DNA from: OMOG01 sp041485845
Lineage (GTDB): Bacteria; Acidobacteriota; Terriglobia; Bryobacterales; Bryobacteraceae
NCBI GenBank assembly: GCA_041485845.1
Contig: JBGPKH010000032.1
Location: 1 to 28,027 of the forward strand
Direction: 5' to 3'
DNA: 28,027 nt
Below, one piece after another: positions 7,301-15,164 of this stretch. Under the pieces are notes generated by a model that saw nothing but the letters and a program-made list of their open reading frames with translations, searched no databases and was not told the origin of the DNA. Both the position numbers and the translations under genes were made by a program. How positions within the stretch are numbered: the stretch's first letter is position 1; each line of letters starts with the position of its first letter.

Positions 7301-8650
7301 ATGAACAGTCGATTCGTGCTGATGGCGGGATTCGGCGGCCTGCTGCTCCTGATGCTCTTCGCCGGCATCGACAGCCTGCAGACTCTGCACAGCATCCAGA
7401 TCTCGAACGATGACGTCCGCGAAGACTTTCTCCTGCGGACCCGCGTGCTGGAACGCATCCGGGCGGACCTCTACGTCTCGGGAACCTACGTCCGCGACTA
7501 CCTGCTCGAACCGGAGAGCGGCAAGGCGGAGGGCCATCGCTACAGTCTCCTGGAAGCGCGCAAGGACATGGACGCCGCCCTCGCCCAATATCGAACGCTC
7601 CTGACCCCACAGGAATCGCAGCCTTTTCAACTGCTGAGCCAGGAGCTGGCCGAGTATTGGAAGGTATTGGAGCCGGTGTTCCACTGGAGCGCCAGGCAGC
7701 GGAAGCGCGACGGGTTTCCATTTGTTCGCGACGAGGTCTTCCCGCGCCGCATGGCGATTTTGCGGATCGCCGACCAGATCCGGGCCATCGACGAGTCGCA
7801 ACTGAACGCCGGAAAGATGCGCATGGACCGCACGTTCTCGCAGTTCCGCAGCCGGCTGGCCGCCACCATGGGGCTGACCATCGGGCTCGGCCTGTTGCTC
7901 GCGACCTTCAGCATCCGCAAGATCCTGGGTCTGGAGACGGCCAGCGCGGCTCACCTGGAGGAGATCTCTCGCGCGCGCGCCGAGTTGCAGCGGTTGTCCG
8001 CCCGCCTGGTGGAGGCACAGGAGGAGGAGCGCCGCTCCATCTCGCGGGAGCTGCACGACGAGGTCGGCCAGGCCCTGACCGGGGTGCTCGTCGAGATGGC
8101 GAACCTCACCCGGCTGATTCGCGCCCGCGAGCTGGATGCGGTGGCGGCGAAGGCCGGCGAGATCAAAAGCGAAGTGGAGAGCTCCATCCGGGTGGTGCGC
8201 AACATGGCCTTGCTGCTGCGGCCGTCGATGCTGGACGATCTAGGCCTCGTGCCGGCGCTCGAATGGCAGGCGCGCGAGGTCGCGAGGCGCAGCGGCGTGC
8301 GCATCGAGGTGGATGCCGGACAGGTCTCCGAACACCTGCCCGAAGGACACAAAACGTGCGTCTATCGCATCGTGCAGGAGGCTTTACATAACATCGTGCA
8401 GCATGCCGCAGCGCGCAACGTGAATGTCACGGTCCGGCAGGATGAGGAAGGCTTGCTGCTGGACATCCGCGACGATGGCAAAGGGTTCGACCCCCAGCGC
8501 CAGCGGGGCATGGGCCTGCTGGGCATCGAGGAGCGGGTCGGTTATCTGGGCGGCACATTTGCCGTGGAATCGCAGCCGGGACATGGCACTGTTCTGCGCG
8601 TCCGGCTGCCGCTCGAGAGCCGCGCGCGTGAGCCGGCGGAAGTAACATGA
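7301..8650 (+). CDS. Sensor histidine kinase, NarL-system type (HisKA_3)
   Basis: A 449-residue membrane kinase. Membrane segments lie at about 5-24 and 187-205, enclosing a helical extracytoplasmic sensor of about 160 residues. A short linker leads to the dimerisation domain LVEAQEEERRSISRELHDEV, with phospho-acceptor His252. The ATPase domain shows an N-box (EALHNIVQHA, 360-369), G1 (DDGKGFD, 391-397) and G2 (GMGLLGIEERV, 403-413). It would phosphorylate the response regulator encoded next, whose start overlaps its stop by 4 nt (ATGA). The start at ATG 7301 is chosen because the first membrane segment follows at once. The ligand is unknown; the sensor region has no recognisable PAS or HAMP signature. 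Confidence 0.93.
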   Translation: MNSRFVLMAGFGGLLLLMLFAGIDSLQTLHSIQISNDDVREDFLLRTRVLERIRADLYVSGTYVRDYLLEPESGKAEGHRYSLLEARKDMDAALAQYRTLLTPQESQPFQLLSQELAEYWKVLEPVFHWSARQRKRDGFPFVRDEVFPRRMAILRIADQIRAIDESQLNAGKMRMDRTFSQFRSRLAATMGLTIGLGLLLATFSIRKILGLETASAAHLEEISRARAELQRLSARLVEAQEEERRSISRELHDEVGQALTGVLVEMANLTRLIRARELDAVAAKAGEIKSEVESSIRVVRNMALLLRPSMLDDLGLVPALEWQAREVARRSGVRIEVDAGQVSEHLPEGHKTCVYRIVQEALHNIVQHAAARNVNVTVRQDEEGLLLDIRDDGKGFDPQRQRGMGLLGIEERVGYLGGTFAVESQPGHGTVLRVRLPLESRAREPAEVT

Positions 8651-9297
8651 ACACGACACGCATTGTGCTGGCGGACGATCATACGGTAGTGCGGAAGGGC
8701 CTCCGCATGCTGTTGGAGAGCTATCCCGATTTCCTGGTGGTGGCCGACGCCGCGGATGGCCGCCAGGCCGTGGCGCTGGTGGAAGAGCACCGGCCCGACG
8801 TGGTGGTGATGGACGTCGCCATGCCGATTCTGAACGGCATCGAGGCCGCCCGCCAGATATCGGCCAAACTGCCAAACGTGGCCATCGTGTTCCTCAGCAT
8901 GCATTCCGACGAGGCCTACGTGCTGAAGGCGCTCAAGGCCGGGGCGCGCGCCTATCTTCTCAAAGATTCGGCCGAGCACGACCTGATCAACGCGGTCAAG
9001 GCGGTGAGCGAAGGCAAGGCGTTCTTCAGTCCCGCGATCAGCAAGATGCTGGTAGAGGACTACATGCGGCAGATGCGCGATCGCGGCGTGGAAGACAGCT
9101 TCGAGCTCCTGACCACGCGCGAGCGCGAGATTCAGCAGTTGTTGGCGGAGGGCAAGAGCAACAAACAGGTGGCCGCAGTGCTGAATTTGAGCCTCTACAC
9201 CGTCGAGACCCACCGCGGCAACATTTTCCAGAAGCTGAACCTGCACAGCACCGCCGAGCTGATTCTCTACGCCATTCGCAAAGGCGTGATCACCTAA
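8647..9297 (+). CDS. NarL/FixJ-family response regulator
   Basis: A 216-residue regulator. The receiver domain (1-120) has the acidic pair D10/D11, phospho-acceptor D56 (VVVMDVAMP), S84 in the Thr/Ser position and K106 (LLKD). The C-terminal LuxR-type helix-turn-helix covers about 150-211 (LTTREREIQQLLAEGKSNKQ, then LYTVETHRGNIFQKLNL). Translation is coupled to the kinase by the 4-nt overlap. It most likely binds DNA as a phosphorylated dimer. Its targets cannot be seen here; the gene directly downstream is a broken cytochrome, so the system may have lost a local target. Confidence 0.95.
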   Translation: MNTTRIVLADDHTVVRKGLRMLLESYPDFLVVADAADGRQAVALVEEHRPDVVVMDVAMPILNGIEAARQISAKLPNVAIVFLSMHSDEAYVLKALKAGARAYLLKDSAEHDLINAVKAVSEGKAFFSPAISKMLVEDYMRQMRDRGVEDSFELLTTREREIQQLLAEGKSNKQVAAVLNLSLYTVETHRGNIFQKLNLHSTAELILYAIRKGVIT

Positions 9298-9337
9298 CTA
9301 TAACTAGGCAAGGGCTTCGGTAGAGTCCCCGCTGACA

Positions 9338-9632
9338 CGAGGCAGGCCGGCGGCCGGGAAGCTGTTCGCCGGCGGCCGGCCGTTCGGCGCCGGCCACGTG
9401 CGGAGTCCCAACATCACCAGCGACCGTGATCGGCCGGTGGAGCGAGCAGGATTTTCTCACCCGTTTCCAGATCTACAAACGCTACGTGGAGACGGGCGCG
9501 CCTAAAGTGGACCCTGCGCGGTTCAGTCCCATGCCGTGGCTGGGGCTGAGCCAGTTGGCTCCCGAAGACCTGCGGGCGGTCTATGCGTATCTGAAGTCGC
9601 GGCCGGCGGTTCGCAATTTCGTGAAGCGGTAG
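9338..9632 (+). pseudogene. Remnant of a c-type cytochrome, 5'-truncated and frameshifted
   Basis: Two adjoining frames together give the C-terminal half of a small cytochrome c domain. One frame (9338-9427) reads GKLFAGGRPF and then SPNITSD. The next frame (from 9426) continues IGRWSEQDFLTRFQIYKRY, then MPWLGLSQLAPEDLRAVYAYLKS, ending at 9632. In such cytochromes the order G-x-x-F-x-G-G, then SPNIT-D, then G-x-W-S, then MPW is typical. The join requires a one-base shift near 9426, and the heme-binding CxxCH part is missing because the response regulator ends only 40 bp upstream. MPW may have held the distal heme ligand. It is almost certainly non-functional. Confidence 0.75.
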
Positions 9633-9646
9633 GGCTTGTGACGAAA

Positions 9647-9708
9647 CCGCTCCCTGTGGTCGCGGCTCGGCAGAAGGTGTGTTACTGAGCCGCGGCCAAA
9701 GGAAGCGG
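9647..9708. repeat. Long imperfect inverted repeat (REP-like hairpin)
   Basis: Two 22-nt arms (9647-9668 and 9687-9708) are complementary at 19 of 22 positions, with the inner 8 bp perfect (CGCGGCTC / GAGCCGCG), around an 18-nt loop. One mismatch would be a G-U pair in RNA. There is no T-tract, so it is not a classical terminator. From memory, similar 'CCGCTCCCT...CGCGGCTC' elements recur between genes in acidobacterial genomes, but I could not check this. Confidence 0.65.
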
Positions 9709-9754
9709 GGAGAAGGTTGGTTCATGACAAGCCCGTGGGGCTGCAAGCGGTCCA

Positions 9755-9763
9755 TGATATAGT
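9755..9763 (+). promoter_or_regulatory. Extended -10 promoter for the DUF1549 gene
   Basis: TGATATAGT combines a TGn extension with a TATAGT hexamer (5 of 6 matches to TATAAT). Transcription would start near 9770, just after the possible GTG start at 9767, which favours the ATG at 9791 as the true start. No -35 element is evident. Confidence 0.45.
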
Positions 9764-9790
9764 GTTGTGCATTCGGGCACTTCCGCCGTC

Positions 9791-11959
9791 ATGACCGTAA
9801 AGGGAATCGCCAGGTCGCTGCTGCTTTTGGGAGTCTTAGGAATCCTTTGGGCGGAAGGCGACCAGGAGCAGGCCTTCATTGGCGCGCGGGGAAGATATTG
9901 GGCCTTTCAGAAGGTAGCCCGGCCTCCGGCTCCCGCGATTCGCGATGCGTGGGTCCGCAACCCCATCGACGCCTTCATTCTCCAGGGACTCCGCCAAAAA
10001 CAGCTCGATCCTTCCCCGCCGCTCGATCGCGGCCGGCTGATCCGGAGGGTCACTTACGATCTCATCGGGCTGCCGCCGACGCCCGCCGAAGTCGATGCCT
10101 TTCTGAAGGACAAATCGCCCGAGGCTTATGAGAAGGTGGTCGATCGCCTTCTTGCATCGCCTCAGTACGGCGAGCGCTGGGCTTCCAAGTGGCTGGATGT
10201 GGTTCGATATGCAGATACCAACGGGTTTGAGCTGGATCTCGAACGTCCGCATGCCTGGCGCTACCGCGACTATGTCATCCAATGCTTCAACAGCGACAAG
10301 CCTTACGATCTTTTTGTCAAGGAGCAGATCGCCGGAGATGAAATGTTCCCCGGCAGCAACGAGGCGCTGGTTGCCACGGGTTACCTGCGCGCGGGTTCGG
10401 AGCACCTGGTGGCGGGTAACATCGATCCGGAAGAAAGCCGGCAGGAGGTGCTTACCGAGATCGCGACGAACGTCGGCCAGACCTTCCTGAGCATGACGAT
10501 CAACTGCGCGCGCTGCCACAATCACAAGTTCGACCCGATTCTGCAAGCGGATTTCTATAGTCTCCAGGCGATCTTCGCCGGGGCCAAAGGCAAGGACGTA
10601 CCCATTGCCACACCGGCCGTGAAGGAGGCGTGGGACCTGGCCCAGAAGGCCTATAAGGAAAAGCTGGCGCCCGTCGAGAACGCGCTCAAAGCTCTCGCGA
10701 AACCTTATGAGCGGCAAATTGTCGAAGAACGAAAGCGGCAGCTCGACCCCAAGCTTCTCGAAGCGCTGAACATCCCCAAAGACAAGCGCACCACGGAACA
10801 AAAACGGCTGGGCTCCGACGCCGAGACCCAAGTCAAGCCCACTTGGGACGAAGTGGTGGCGGTGATGCCGGACGCCGTGAAAGCGGAGCGCGCCCGTCTT
10901 CGGGAACAGCTCCACCAGGTGGAAGCGACGGCGCCCGATCCGCTTCCCACCGCCTACGCGTACGTCAACACGGGAGAGGCTGCGCCGCAAAGCTACGTGC
11001 TGCGCCTGGGCGATCCGCACAGCCGGCTGGATCCCGTCGAGCCCGCCGTGCCTTTCGTGATGAAGGCGGGCTACCAGATCCCGGCGGCAGCCACGGGACG
11101 GCGCACGGCCTTCGCCAACTGGCTTGCCTCCCAGGACAACCCGCTTACCGCGAGAGTCATGGTAAACCGCATCTGGCAGTTCCGCATGGGCGACGGCATG
11201 GTGCGGACACCGAACGATTTCGGGACGATGGGAGACAAGCCCGACAGTCATGCGCTCCTCGATTGGCTGGCCGCCGAGTTCATGGCTCGCGGGTGGAGTA
11301 TCAAGGCGATGGATCGCCTGATGGTGACCTCTGCCGCTTACCGGCAGTCTTCCGATCCCGACGAGTTGAAATCGAAGGCGGACCCGCAGAATCGTCTCTG
11401 GTGGCGGATGAACCGGAAACGGATGGAAGGGGAGACGATTCGCGATGCCACACTGTCGGTTGCCGGAACGCTCGCCTTGCAGATGGGCGGCCGCCCCGTG
11501 AGGATACCGCTCGAGCCGGAAGTCTACAATCTGATCTTCACGGAGTATGAGCGCGACGGCCTCTGGCCGGTGAATCCAGATCCGGGCGTGCAGAATCGCC
11601 GCGGCATCTATCTCTACAACAAGCGCAGCGTGCGTCTTCCGATGCTCTCGTCCTTCGACCAACCTGATGCGATTACGTCGTGCCCCGTCCGTCCGGTGTC
11701 GACGCACGCACTGCAGGCCTTGTCGCTGTTCAACTCCGGCTTCATGCAGGAGGTTTCGCAGGCGTTCGCGGCCAGGCTGGAGAAATCGTGCGGCGCCGGC
11801 CGGGGATGTCAAATCGAAACGGCCTGGCGGCTGGCTTTGTCGCGGCGGCCGCGAAGCGAAGAGATCCGGCTGGCACGAGAGTTTTTCAAATCCGGCGGAG
11901 CATTGACGGATTTTTGTCTGGCCCTGTTCAACCGAAACGAGTTTCTCTATGTCCCATGA
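9791..11959 (+). CDS. DUF1549 + DUF1553 protein (planctomycete-cytochrome-associated, PSCyt2/PSD1)
   Basis: A 722-residue exported protein; residues 1-22 are a signal peptide (MTVKGIARSLLLLGVLGIL). The DUF1549 part covers about 55-260: NPIDAFILQGL, YDLIGLPPTP, RWASKWLDVVRYADTNG and the motif CARCHNHKFDPI with C239, C242 and H243, a potential heme c site. The DUF1553 part covers about 430-690 (NPLTARVMVNRIWQFRMGDG, TPNDFG, SAAYRQSS, NRKRMEGETIRD). The usual N-terminal PSCyt1 cytochrome domain is absent; a cytochrome remnant lies just upstream. The family has no proven biochemical function; it nearly always precedes a DUF1501 gene, as here with an 11-nt overlap. A GTG at 9767 is an alternative start. 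Confidence 0.9.
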   Translation: MTVKGIARSLLLLGVLGILWAEGDQEQAFIGARGRYWAFQKVARPPAPAIRDAWVRNPIDAFILQGLRQKQLDPSPPLDRGRLIRRVTYDLIGLPPTPAEVDAFLKDKSPEAYEKVVDRLLASPQYGERWASKWLDVVRYADTNGFELDLERPHAWRYRDYVIQCFNSDKPYDLFVKEQIAGDEMFPGSNEALVATGYLRAGSEHLVAGNIDPEESRQEVLTEIATNVGQTFLSMTINCARCHNHKFDPILQADFYSLQAIFAGAKGKDVPIATPAVKEAWDLAQKAYKEKLAPVENALKALAKPYERQIVEERKRQLDPKLLEALNIPKDKRTTEQKRLGSDAETQVKPTWDEVVAVMPDAVKAERARLREQLHQVEATAPDPLPTAYAYVNTGEAAPQSYVLRLGDPHSRLDPVEPAVPFVMKAGYQIPAAATGRRTAFANWLASQDNPLTARVMVNRIWQFRMGDGMVRTPNDFGTMGDKPDSHALLDWLAAEFMARGWSIKAMDRLMVTSAAYRQSSDPDELKSKADPQNRLWWRMNRKRMEGETIRDATLSVAGTLALQMGGRPVRIPLEPEVYNLIFTEYERDGLWPVNPDPGVQNRRGIYLYNKRSVRLPMLSSFDQPDAITSCPVRPVSTHALQALSLFNSGFMQEVSQAFAARLEKSCGAGRGCQIETAWRLALSRRPRSEEIRLAREFFKSGGALTDFCLALFNRNEFLYVP

Positions 11960-13376
11960 CTGCCACATCCGGCCCGCGGTGACCCGTCGCGACGTGCTGG
12001 TCCGCGCGGCGCACGGCTTCGGCTCGCTGGCCCTGGCCTCGCTGCTGCCCGCGCCGGGCAACGCGGCTGACCGCGTGAATCCGCTGGCGGCCAAAGCGCC
12101 GCACTTTGCGCCCAAGGCCAAGTCCGTCATCTTCCTCTTCATGGTTGGCGGCCCCAGCCAGGTGGATACGTTCGACCCCAAACCCGCCCTCGAAAAATAC
12201 AATGGCCAGCCCCTGCCGGCCAGTTACGGGACGGTCGTCAGCCAGTTCACCAAGGGCGATACGCCGTTGCTGCGCAGTCCCTGGAAGTTCCAGCGGTACG
12301 GCCAGTGCGGCCGCGAAGTCTCGACGCTCTTCCCGCACATCGCACAGTGCGTCGACGATCTGTGCTTCGTCCGCAGTTTCTATACGGATAGCACGGTCCA
12401 CGCGCCGGCCATGTACCAGGTGAACACCGGCCGCATCCTGATGGGTTACCCCAGCATGGGTTCGTGGATTACCTACGGCCTCGGCAGCGAGAGCGAGAAT
12501 CTCCCGGCCTACGTGGTGATGCCGCAACCCGAGGGGACGCCGGAAGGCGGCACGCCCTGTTGGGGCGCGGGGTTCCTTCCCGCGGTCTATCAGGGAACGG
12601 TATTCCGCTCGGGGGCCAGTCCAATTCTCAACTTGCGGCCGCCCGACGGCATGACCCCTCAGCGCCAGCGTCACACTCTGGATTTCCTGCAGAAGATGAA
12701 CCAGATGGACGCGCTCGATGGCGATAGTGAGATGGCCGCGCGCATCAGCTCCTATGAGCTCGCGTTCCGCATGCAGAGCTCCGCGCCGGAAGCCGTGGAT
12801 CTCTCCCGGGAGACGGAAGCGACCAGGAAGCTCTACGGCATCGACCAGAAGCGCACCAGTGAATTCGGAACCCGGTGTCTGCTGGCGCGCCGCCTGGTGG
12901 AACGCGGCGTTCGTTTCGTCCAACTGTATTCCGGCGGCGGACCGGTCTCGGTGCAGTGGGACGCTCACAAAGATCTGGTGGGCAACCATGAGAAGATGTG
13001 CGGCATGACCGACCTTCCCGTTGCGGGTCTGATCCGGGACTTGAAACAGCGCGGCCTGCTCGAATCGACCCTCGTGATCTGGGGCGCGGAATTCGGACGG
13101 CTGCCCATGTCACAGGGGGGCGACGGGCGCGATCACAATCCGCACGGGTTCACCATGTGGTTTGCGGGTGGCGGCGTGAGGCCCGGCGCCATCGTCGGGG
13201 AGACCGACGAAATGGGGCTCCGCGGTATCGGCACGCGCTACTCCATGCGCGATTTTCACGCGACTATTTTGCAGCTTTTGGGCCTCGACCAGAACCGTCT
13301 CTGGTTCCTCCACAACGGACGCAACGAGAAACTCACGGACTTCGGCGGCAACGTGATCCGCGAAATGTTGGCGTGA
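11949..13376 (+). CDS. DUF1501 protein (alkaline-phosphatase-superfamily-like), Tat-exported
   Basis: A 475-residue protein beginning with a twin-arginine-like signal (TRRDVLVRAAHGFGSLALAS, 12-31). The domain starts with KSVIFLFMVGGPSQVDTFDP, a DUF1501 hallmark. Later motifs are SMGSWITYGLG, TRCLLARRLVERGVRFVQL, WGAEFGRLP and DGRDHNPHGFTMWFAGGG. The fold is related to sulfatases and alkaline phosphatases, but the reaction of the family is not established. The start overlaps the DUF1549 gene by 11 nt, which implies translational coupling and joint function outside the cytoplasmic membrane. A strong hairpin follows directly after the stop. Confidence 0.92.
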   Translation: MSHDCHIRPAVTRRDVLVRAAHGFGSLALASLLPAPGNAADRVNPLAAKAPHFAPKAKSVIFLFMVGGPSQVDTFDPKPALEKYNGQPLPASYGTVVSQFTKGDTPLLRSPWKFQRYGQCGREVSTLFPHIAQCVDDLCFVRSFYTDSTVHAPAMYQVNTGRILMGYPSMGSWITYGLGSESENLPAYVVMPQPEGTPEGGTPCWGAGFLPAVYQGTVFRSGASPILNLRPPDGMTPQRQRHTLDFLQKMNQMDALDGDSEMAARISSYELAFRMQSSAPEAVDLSRETEATRKLYGIDQKRTSEFGTRCLLARRLVERGVRFVQLYSGGGPVSVQWDAHKDLVGNHEKMCGMTDLPVAGLIRDLKQRGLLESTLVIWGAEFGRLPMSQGGDGRDHNPHGFTMWFAGGGVRPGAIVGETDEMGLRGIGTRYSMRDFHATILQLLGLDQNRLWFLHNGRNEKLTDFGGNVIREMLA

Positions 13377-13413
13377 GGTGGGACAGACGATCGGTTTTTT
13401 GTCGTCTGTCACC
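13377..13413. repeat. Hairpin directly after the DUF1501 stop codon
   Basis: GACAGACGA (13382-13390) and TCGTCTGTC (13402-13410) are perfectly complementary. Three more pairs (GGT/ACC) follow beyond a 2-nt bulge. The 11-nt loop contains six consecutive T. It may protect or end the upstream transcript, but the T-run is in the loop, not after the stem, so a classical terminator is doubtful. Confidence 0.6.
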
Positions 13414-13437
13414 CGCGGCCAAGGGGAGACTGACTTC

Positions 13438-14403
13438 ATGCTGACGGTAATCTCTCGCCGAACCGTGCTTCTCGCCCTCTGGCTCGCGGTACGCGCCGCG
13501 GGATTGTGGGCGGCCGACACCGTCGAGCGGCCGTTCCAGGGCATTACCCACATCCAGCGCACGGAAACCGCGCCGCGGAACCTGCACATCCACATCGTCA
13601 AGATCGATCTGGCCGCGCCCGCAATCCGCTTCAAGCTCACTCCGCCCGGCGGCAAGCTGGAGACGGTCCGCCAGACCACGCTCGAGTTCCTCAAGCAGGA
13701 ACACGCGCAGATCGCCCTCAACGGCCACTTCTTCGTGCCGTTTCCGTCTCCCAATCCGGATGCCTCGCTGGTGGGATTGGCCGCCTCCGACGGCACGGTG
13801 TATTCGGCTTTCGAGACGCCCATGCAGTCCTACGCCATCGTCGGTAACGCGCCCGCACTCAATATCGATCCCTCCAATCATGCCGGCATCGTGCATCGCG
13901 ACCCGGCCTTCGCCGACGGAAAACACATCCTGGAGAAGGTACAGATTGGGAACGCGCTGGCCGGGTCGGCCCAGATCGTCACCGACGGGATGAAGACCGT
14001 GCCGCGGTATGCGGACGAGCGGAACGCCGGCGCCTTGCTGACGCCGGGAGGGCCGAACAACTACTCCAACGCCAAGTCCTGGTATGACGTGTTGCAGGCG
14101 CGGTCGGCGATCGGGCTGTCACAGGACGGCCGCACTCTGTTTCTGTTTACCGTGGATGTGCGCGGCGGCAGCGCCGGAATGGCGGTCGGAGAAGTCGCCG
14201 GCATGCTGCTGCGCGAAGGCGCCTACAATGCCCTGAATCTCGACGGAGGAGGGTCCACCACGCTGGCGATGGAAGACCCCGCCACGCACGGCGCGAGTAT
14301 CGTGAATATTTCCTCGGACAATCCCAATGGACGCTCGGTGGCCAGCAGCCTGGCGGTATTCGCGGCGCCCGCGGCTCAAAACGCCAGCCGCAAGCCGAAC
14401 TGA
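13438..14403 (+). CDS. Phosphodiester glycosidase family protein (NAGPA/DUF2233)
   Basis: A 321-residue exported protein; residues 1-26 are a signal peptide. Start ATG 13438 has a GGGGAG site 9 nt upstream. Family motifs are ALNGHFF (93-99), ARSAIGLSQDGRTLFLFTVD (221-240) and the hallmark LNLDGGGSTT (267-276). The family, named after the human uncovering enzyme, cleaves sugar-phosphodiester links and occurs in bacteria as secreted proteins acting on polymers such as teichoic acids or other glycans; the substrate here is unknown. The fold appears complete by SVASSLAVFA (300-309). The last codons (14375-14403) lie on a degenerate antisense copy of the 3' end of an Oar-like gene, so the tail NASRKPN seems to be acquired. 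It probably had a different stop in the past. Confidence 0.88.
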   Translation: MLTVISRRTVLLALWLAVRAAGLWAADTVERPFQGITHIQRTETAPRNLHIHIVKIDLAAPAIRFKLTPPGGKLETVRQTTLEFLKQEHAQIALNGHFFVPFPSPNPDASLVGLAASDGTVYSAFETPMQSYAIVGNAPALNIDPSNHAGIVHRDPAFADGKHILEKVQIGNALAGSAQIVTDGMKTVPRYADERNAGALLTPGGPNNYSNAKSWYDVLQARSAIGLSQDGRTLFLFTVDVRGGSAGMAVGEVAGMLLREGAYNALNLDGGGSTTLAMEDPATHGASIVNISSDNPNGRSVASSLAVFAAPAAQNASRKPN

Positions 14404-14443
14404 AGCTGCCGCGCGAAGTTAACCCGGCTGGTGATACGCGCAA
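14375..14443 (-). pseudogene. Relic of the 3' end of an Oar-like TonB-receptor-type gene
   Basis: Read on the minus strand this gives ARITSRVNFARQLQFGLRLA then F and a stop, nearly the same as the end of the intact gene at 15475 (VVTSQINFARQLQFGLRLAF). The last 37 nt (14375-14411 against 15474-15510) are identical. Beyond that, changes are mostly synonymous or conservative (AAT/AAC, GCC/GCG, Ile/Val), the pattern of a paralogous coding gene and not of a recent duplication. Upstream sequence of the paralogue is gone; the toxin-antitoxin pair now occupies its place. Confidence 0.75.
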
Positions 14444-14479
14444 GGCGTGTTACGGCCAAGTGGAGGCATTGCGGGAAGC

Positions 14480-14500
14480 GTATCTCAAATGCGATACACT
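14480..14500 (+). promoter_or_regulatory. Putative operator/promoter of the toxin-antitoxin pair
   Basis: GTATC (14480-14484) and GATAC (14493-14497) form an inverted repeat with an 8-nt spacer, overlapping a possible -10 hexamer TACACT (14495-14500) that lies 14 nt before the antitoxin start. RelB-type antitoxins repress their own promoter by binding such short palindromes. No good -35 is visible. Confidence 0.3.
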
Positions 14501-14514
14501 GGGTATGAGGTTGT

Positions 14515-14781
14515 ATGCGACGTCAAAGCGTCAGGACCCAGACGATTCATGCCCGGATTGAACCCAAGCTGAAGAGATCCGCCGAGCGTATCTTCTCGGA
14601 GATCGGGATGTCGACCACTGAAGCGATCCGGCTCTTTCTGAAGCAGGTTGAATTGCACCGGGGCCTTCCCTTTTCGGTCTCCATTCCGAACGCCGCGACG
14701 GTCGCTGCGATGAGGGAAGCTAACAATCCTGCCACGCTGAGGCGCTATCGTTCTTTCCGTGAACTGCGCGAGCAGGCCTGA
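14515..14781 (+). CDS. Antitoxin of the RelB/DinJ family
   Basis: An 88-residue protein. Residues about 5-50 form a ribbon-helix-helix domain: VRTQTIHARIEPKLKRSAER (strand and first helix) and GMSTTEAIRLFLKQVELHRG LPF, closely resembling DinJ. The C-terminal part (NPATLRRYRSFRELREQA) would wrap the toxin. The ATG at 14515 is preceded by GAGG with a 4-nt gap. Its stop codon overlaps the toxin start by one base (TGATG), the normal coupled order with the antitoxin first. GC content at third codon positions looks lower than in the large neighbouring genes, compatible with transfer. Confidence 0.93.
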   Translation: MRRQSVRTQTIHARIEPKLKRSAERIFSEIGMSTTEAIRLFLKQVELHRGLPFSVSIPNAATVAAMREANNPATLRRYRSFRELREQA

Positions 14782-15053
14782 TGGCCCTCGATCTTCTCAC
14801 GACAACTGCATTTGAAAAAGACGTGCGGCGCGTCCGGAGGCAGGGCAAAGACCTGGATCGGTTGGAGGCCATTGTCAACCTTCTGCAGGAGCAGCAGTCA
14901 TTGCCGGCGCATTGCCGCCCGCATCCGCTGCGCGGGGATTGGGCGGGACATTGGGACTGCCACGTGGAACCCGACTGGCTCCTGCTTTACAGACTGACCG
15001 GGAAAGAATTGGTTCTAGTTCGCACGGGCAGCCATACCGAATTGTTCGGCTGA
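14781..15053 (+). CDS. mRNA-interferase toxin, YafQ type (RelE superfamily)
   Basis: A 90-residue ribosome-dependent endoribonuclease, two residues shorter than E. coli YafQ. All residues known to matter in YafQ are present at the expected spacing: H48 (PHPL), H61 (CHVEPDW), D65, W66, H85 (TGSH) and F89. The frame is intact, so the toxin should be active unless bound by the antitoxin encoded just before it. In E. coli YafQ cuts in-frame lysine codons followed by A or G; the specificity here is inferred only by family. The pair sits beside gene remnants, a common location for mobile toxin-antitoxin modules. Confidence 0.93.
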   Translation: MALDLLTTTAFEKDVRRVRRQGKDLDRLEAIVNLLQEQQSLPAHCRPHPLRGDWAGHWDCHVEPDWLLLYRLTGKELVLVRTGSHTELFG

Positions 15054-15070
15054 ACGGACGCTTCACAGGC

Positions 15071-15093
15071 GGCATGTCTAATTTAGACAAGCC
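15071..15093. promoter_or_regulatory. 23-bp near-perfect palindrome (operator or bidirectional terminator)
   Basis: TGTCTAATTTAGACA (15075-15089) is a perfect 15-bp palindrome around a central T. It extends to GGC...GCC (15072-15092 region) beyond an A/A mismatch, and is followed by CAATTTTGG. It lies between the toxin stop and the convergent zinc-ribbon frame. Such a site suits a dimeric repressor, or, less well, a weak terminator. Confidence 0.4.
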
Positions 15094-15164
15094 CAATTTT
15101 GGCCGTCGACTGCACCGCCCCATTAGGCTGCGCTCGGTCTGAGCCAAACTCGTGCTCTTGCTAG

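Noticed and set aside
9836..12202. 788-codon open frame opposite the DUF1549/DUF1501 genes
   Set aside because: Antisense by-product of high-GC codon use; no domain-like sequence. Similar long antisense frames at 2503-4296, 5782-7254, 17440-19146 and 23616-25391 were rejected for the same reason.
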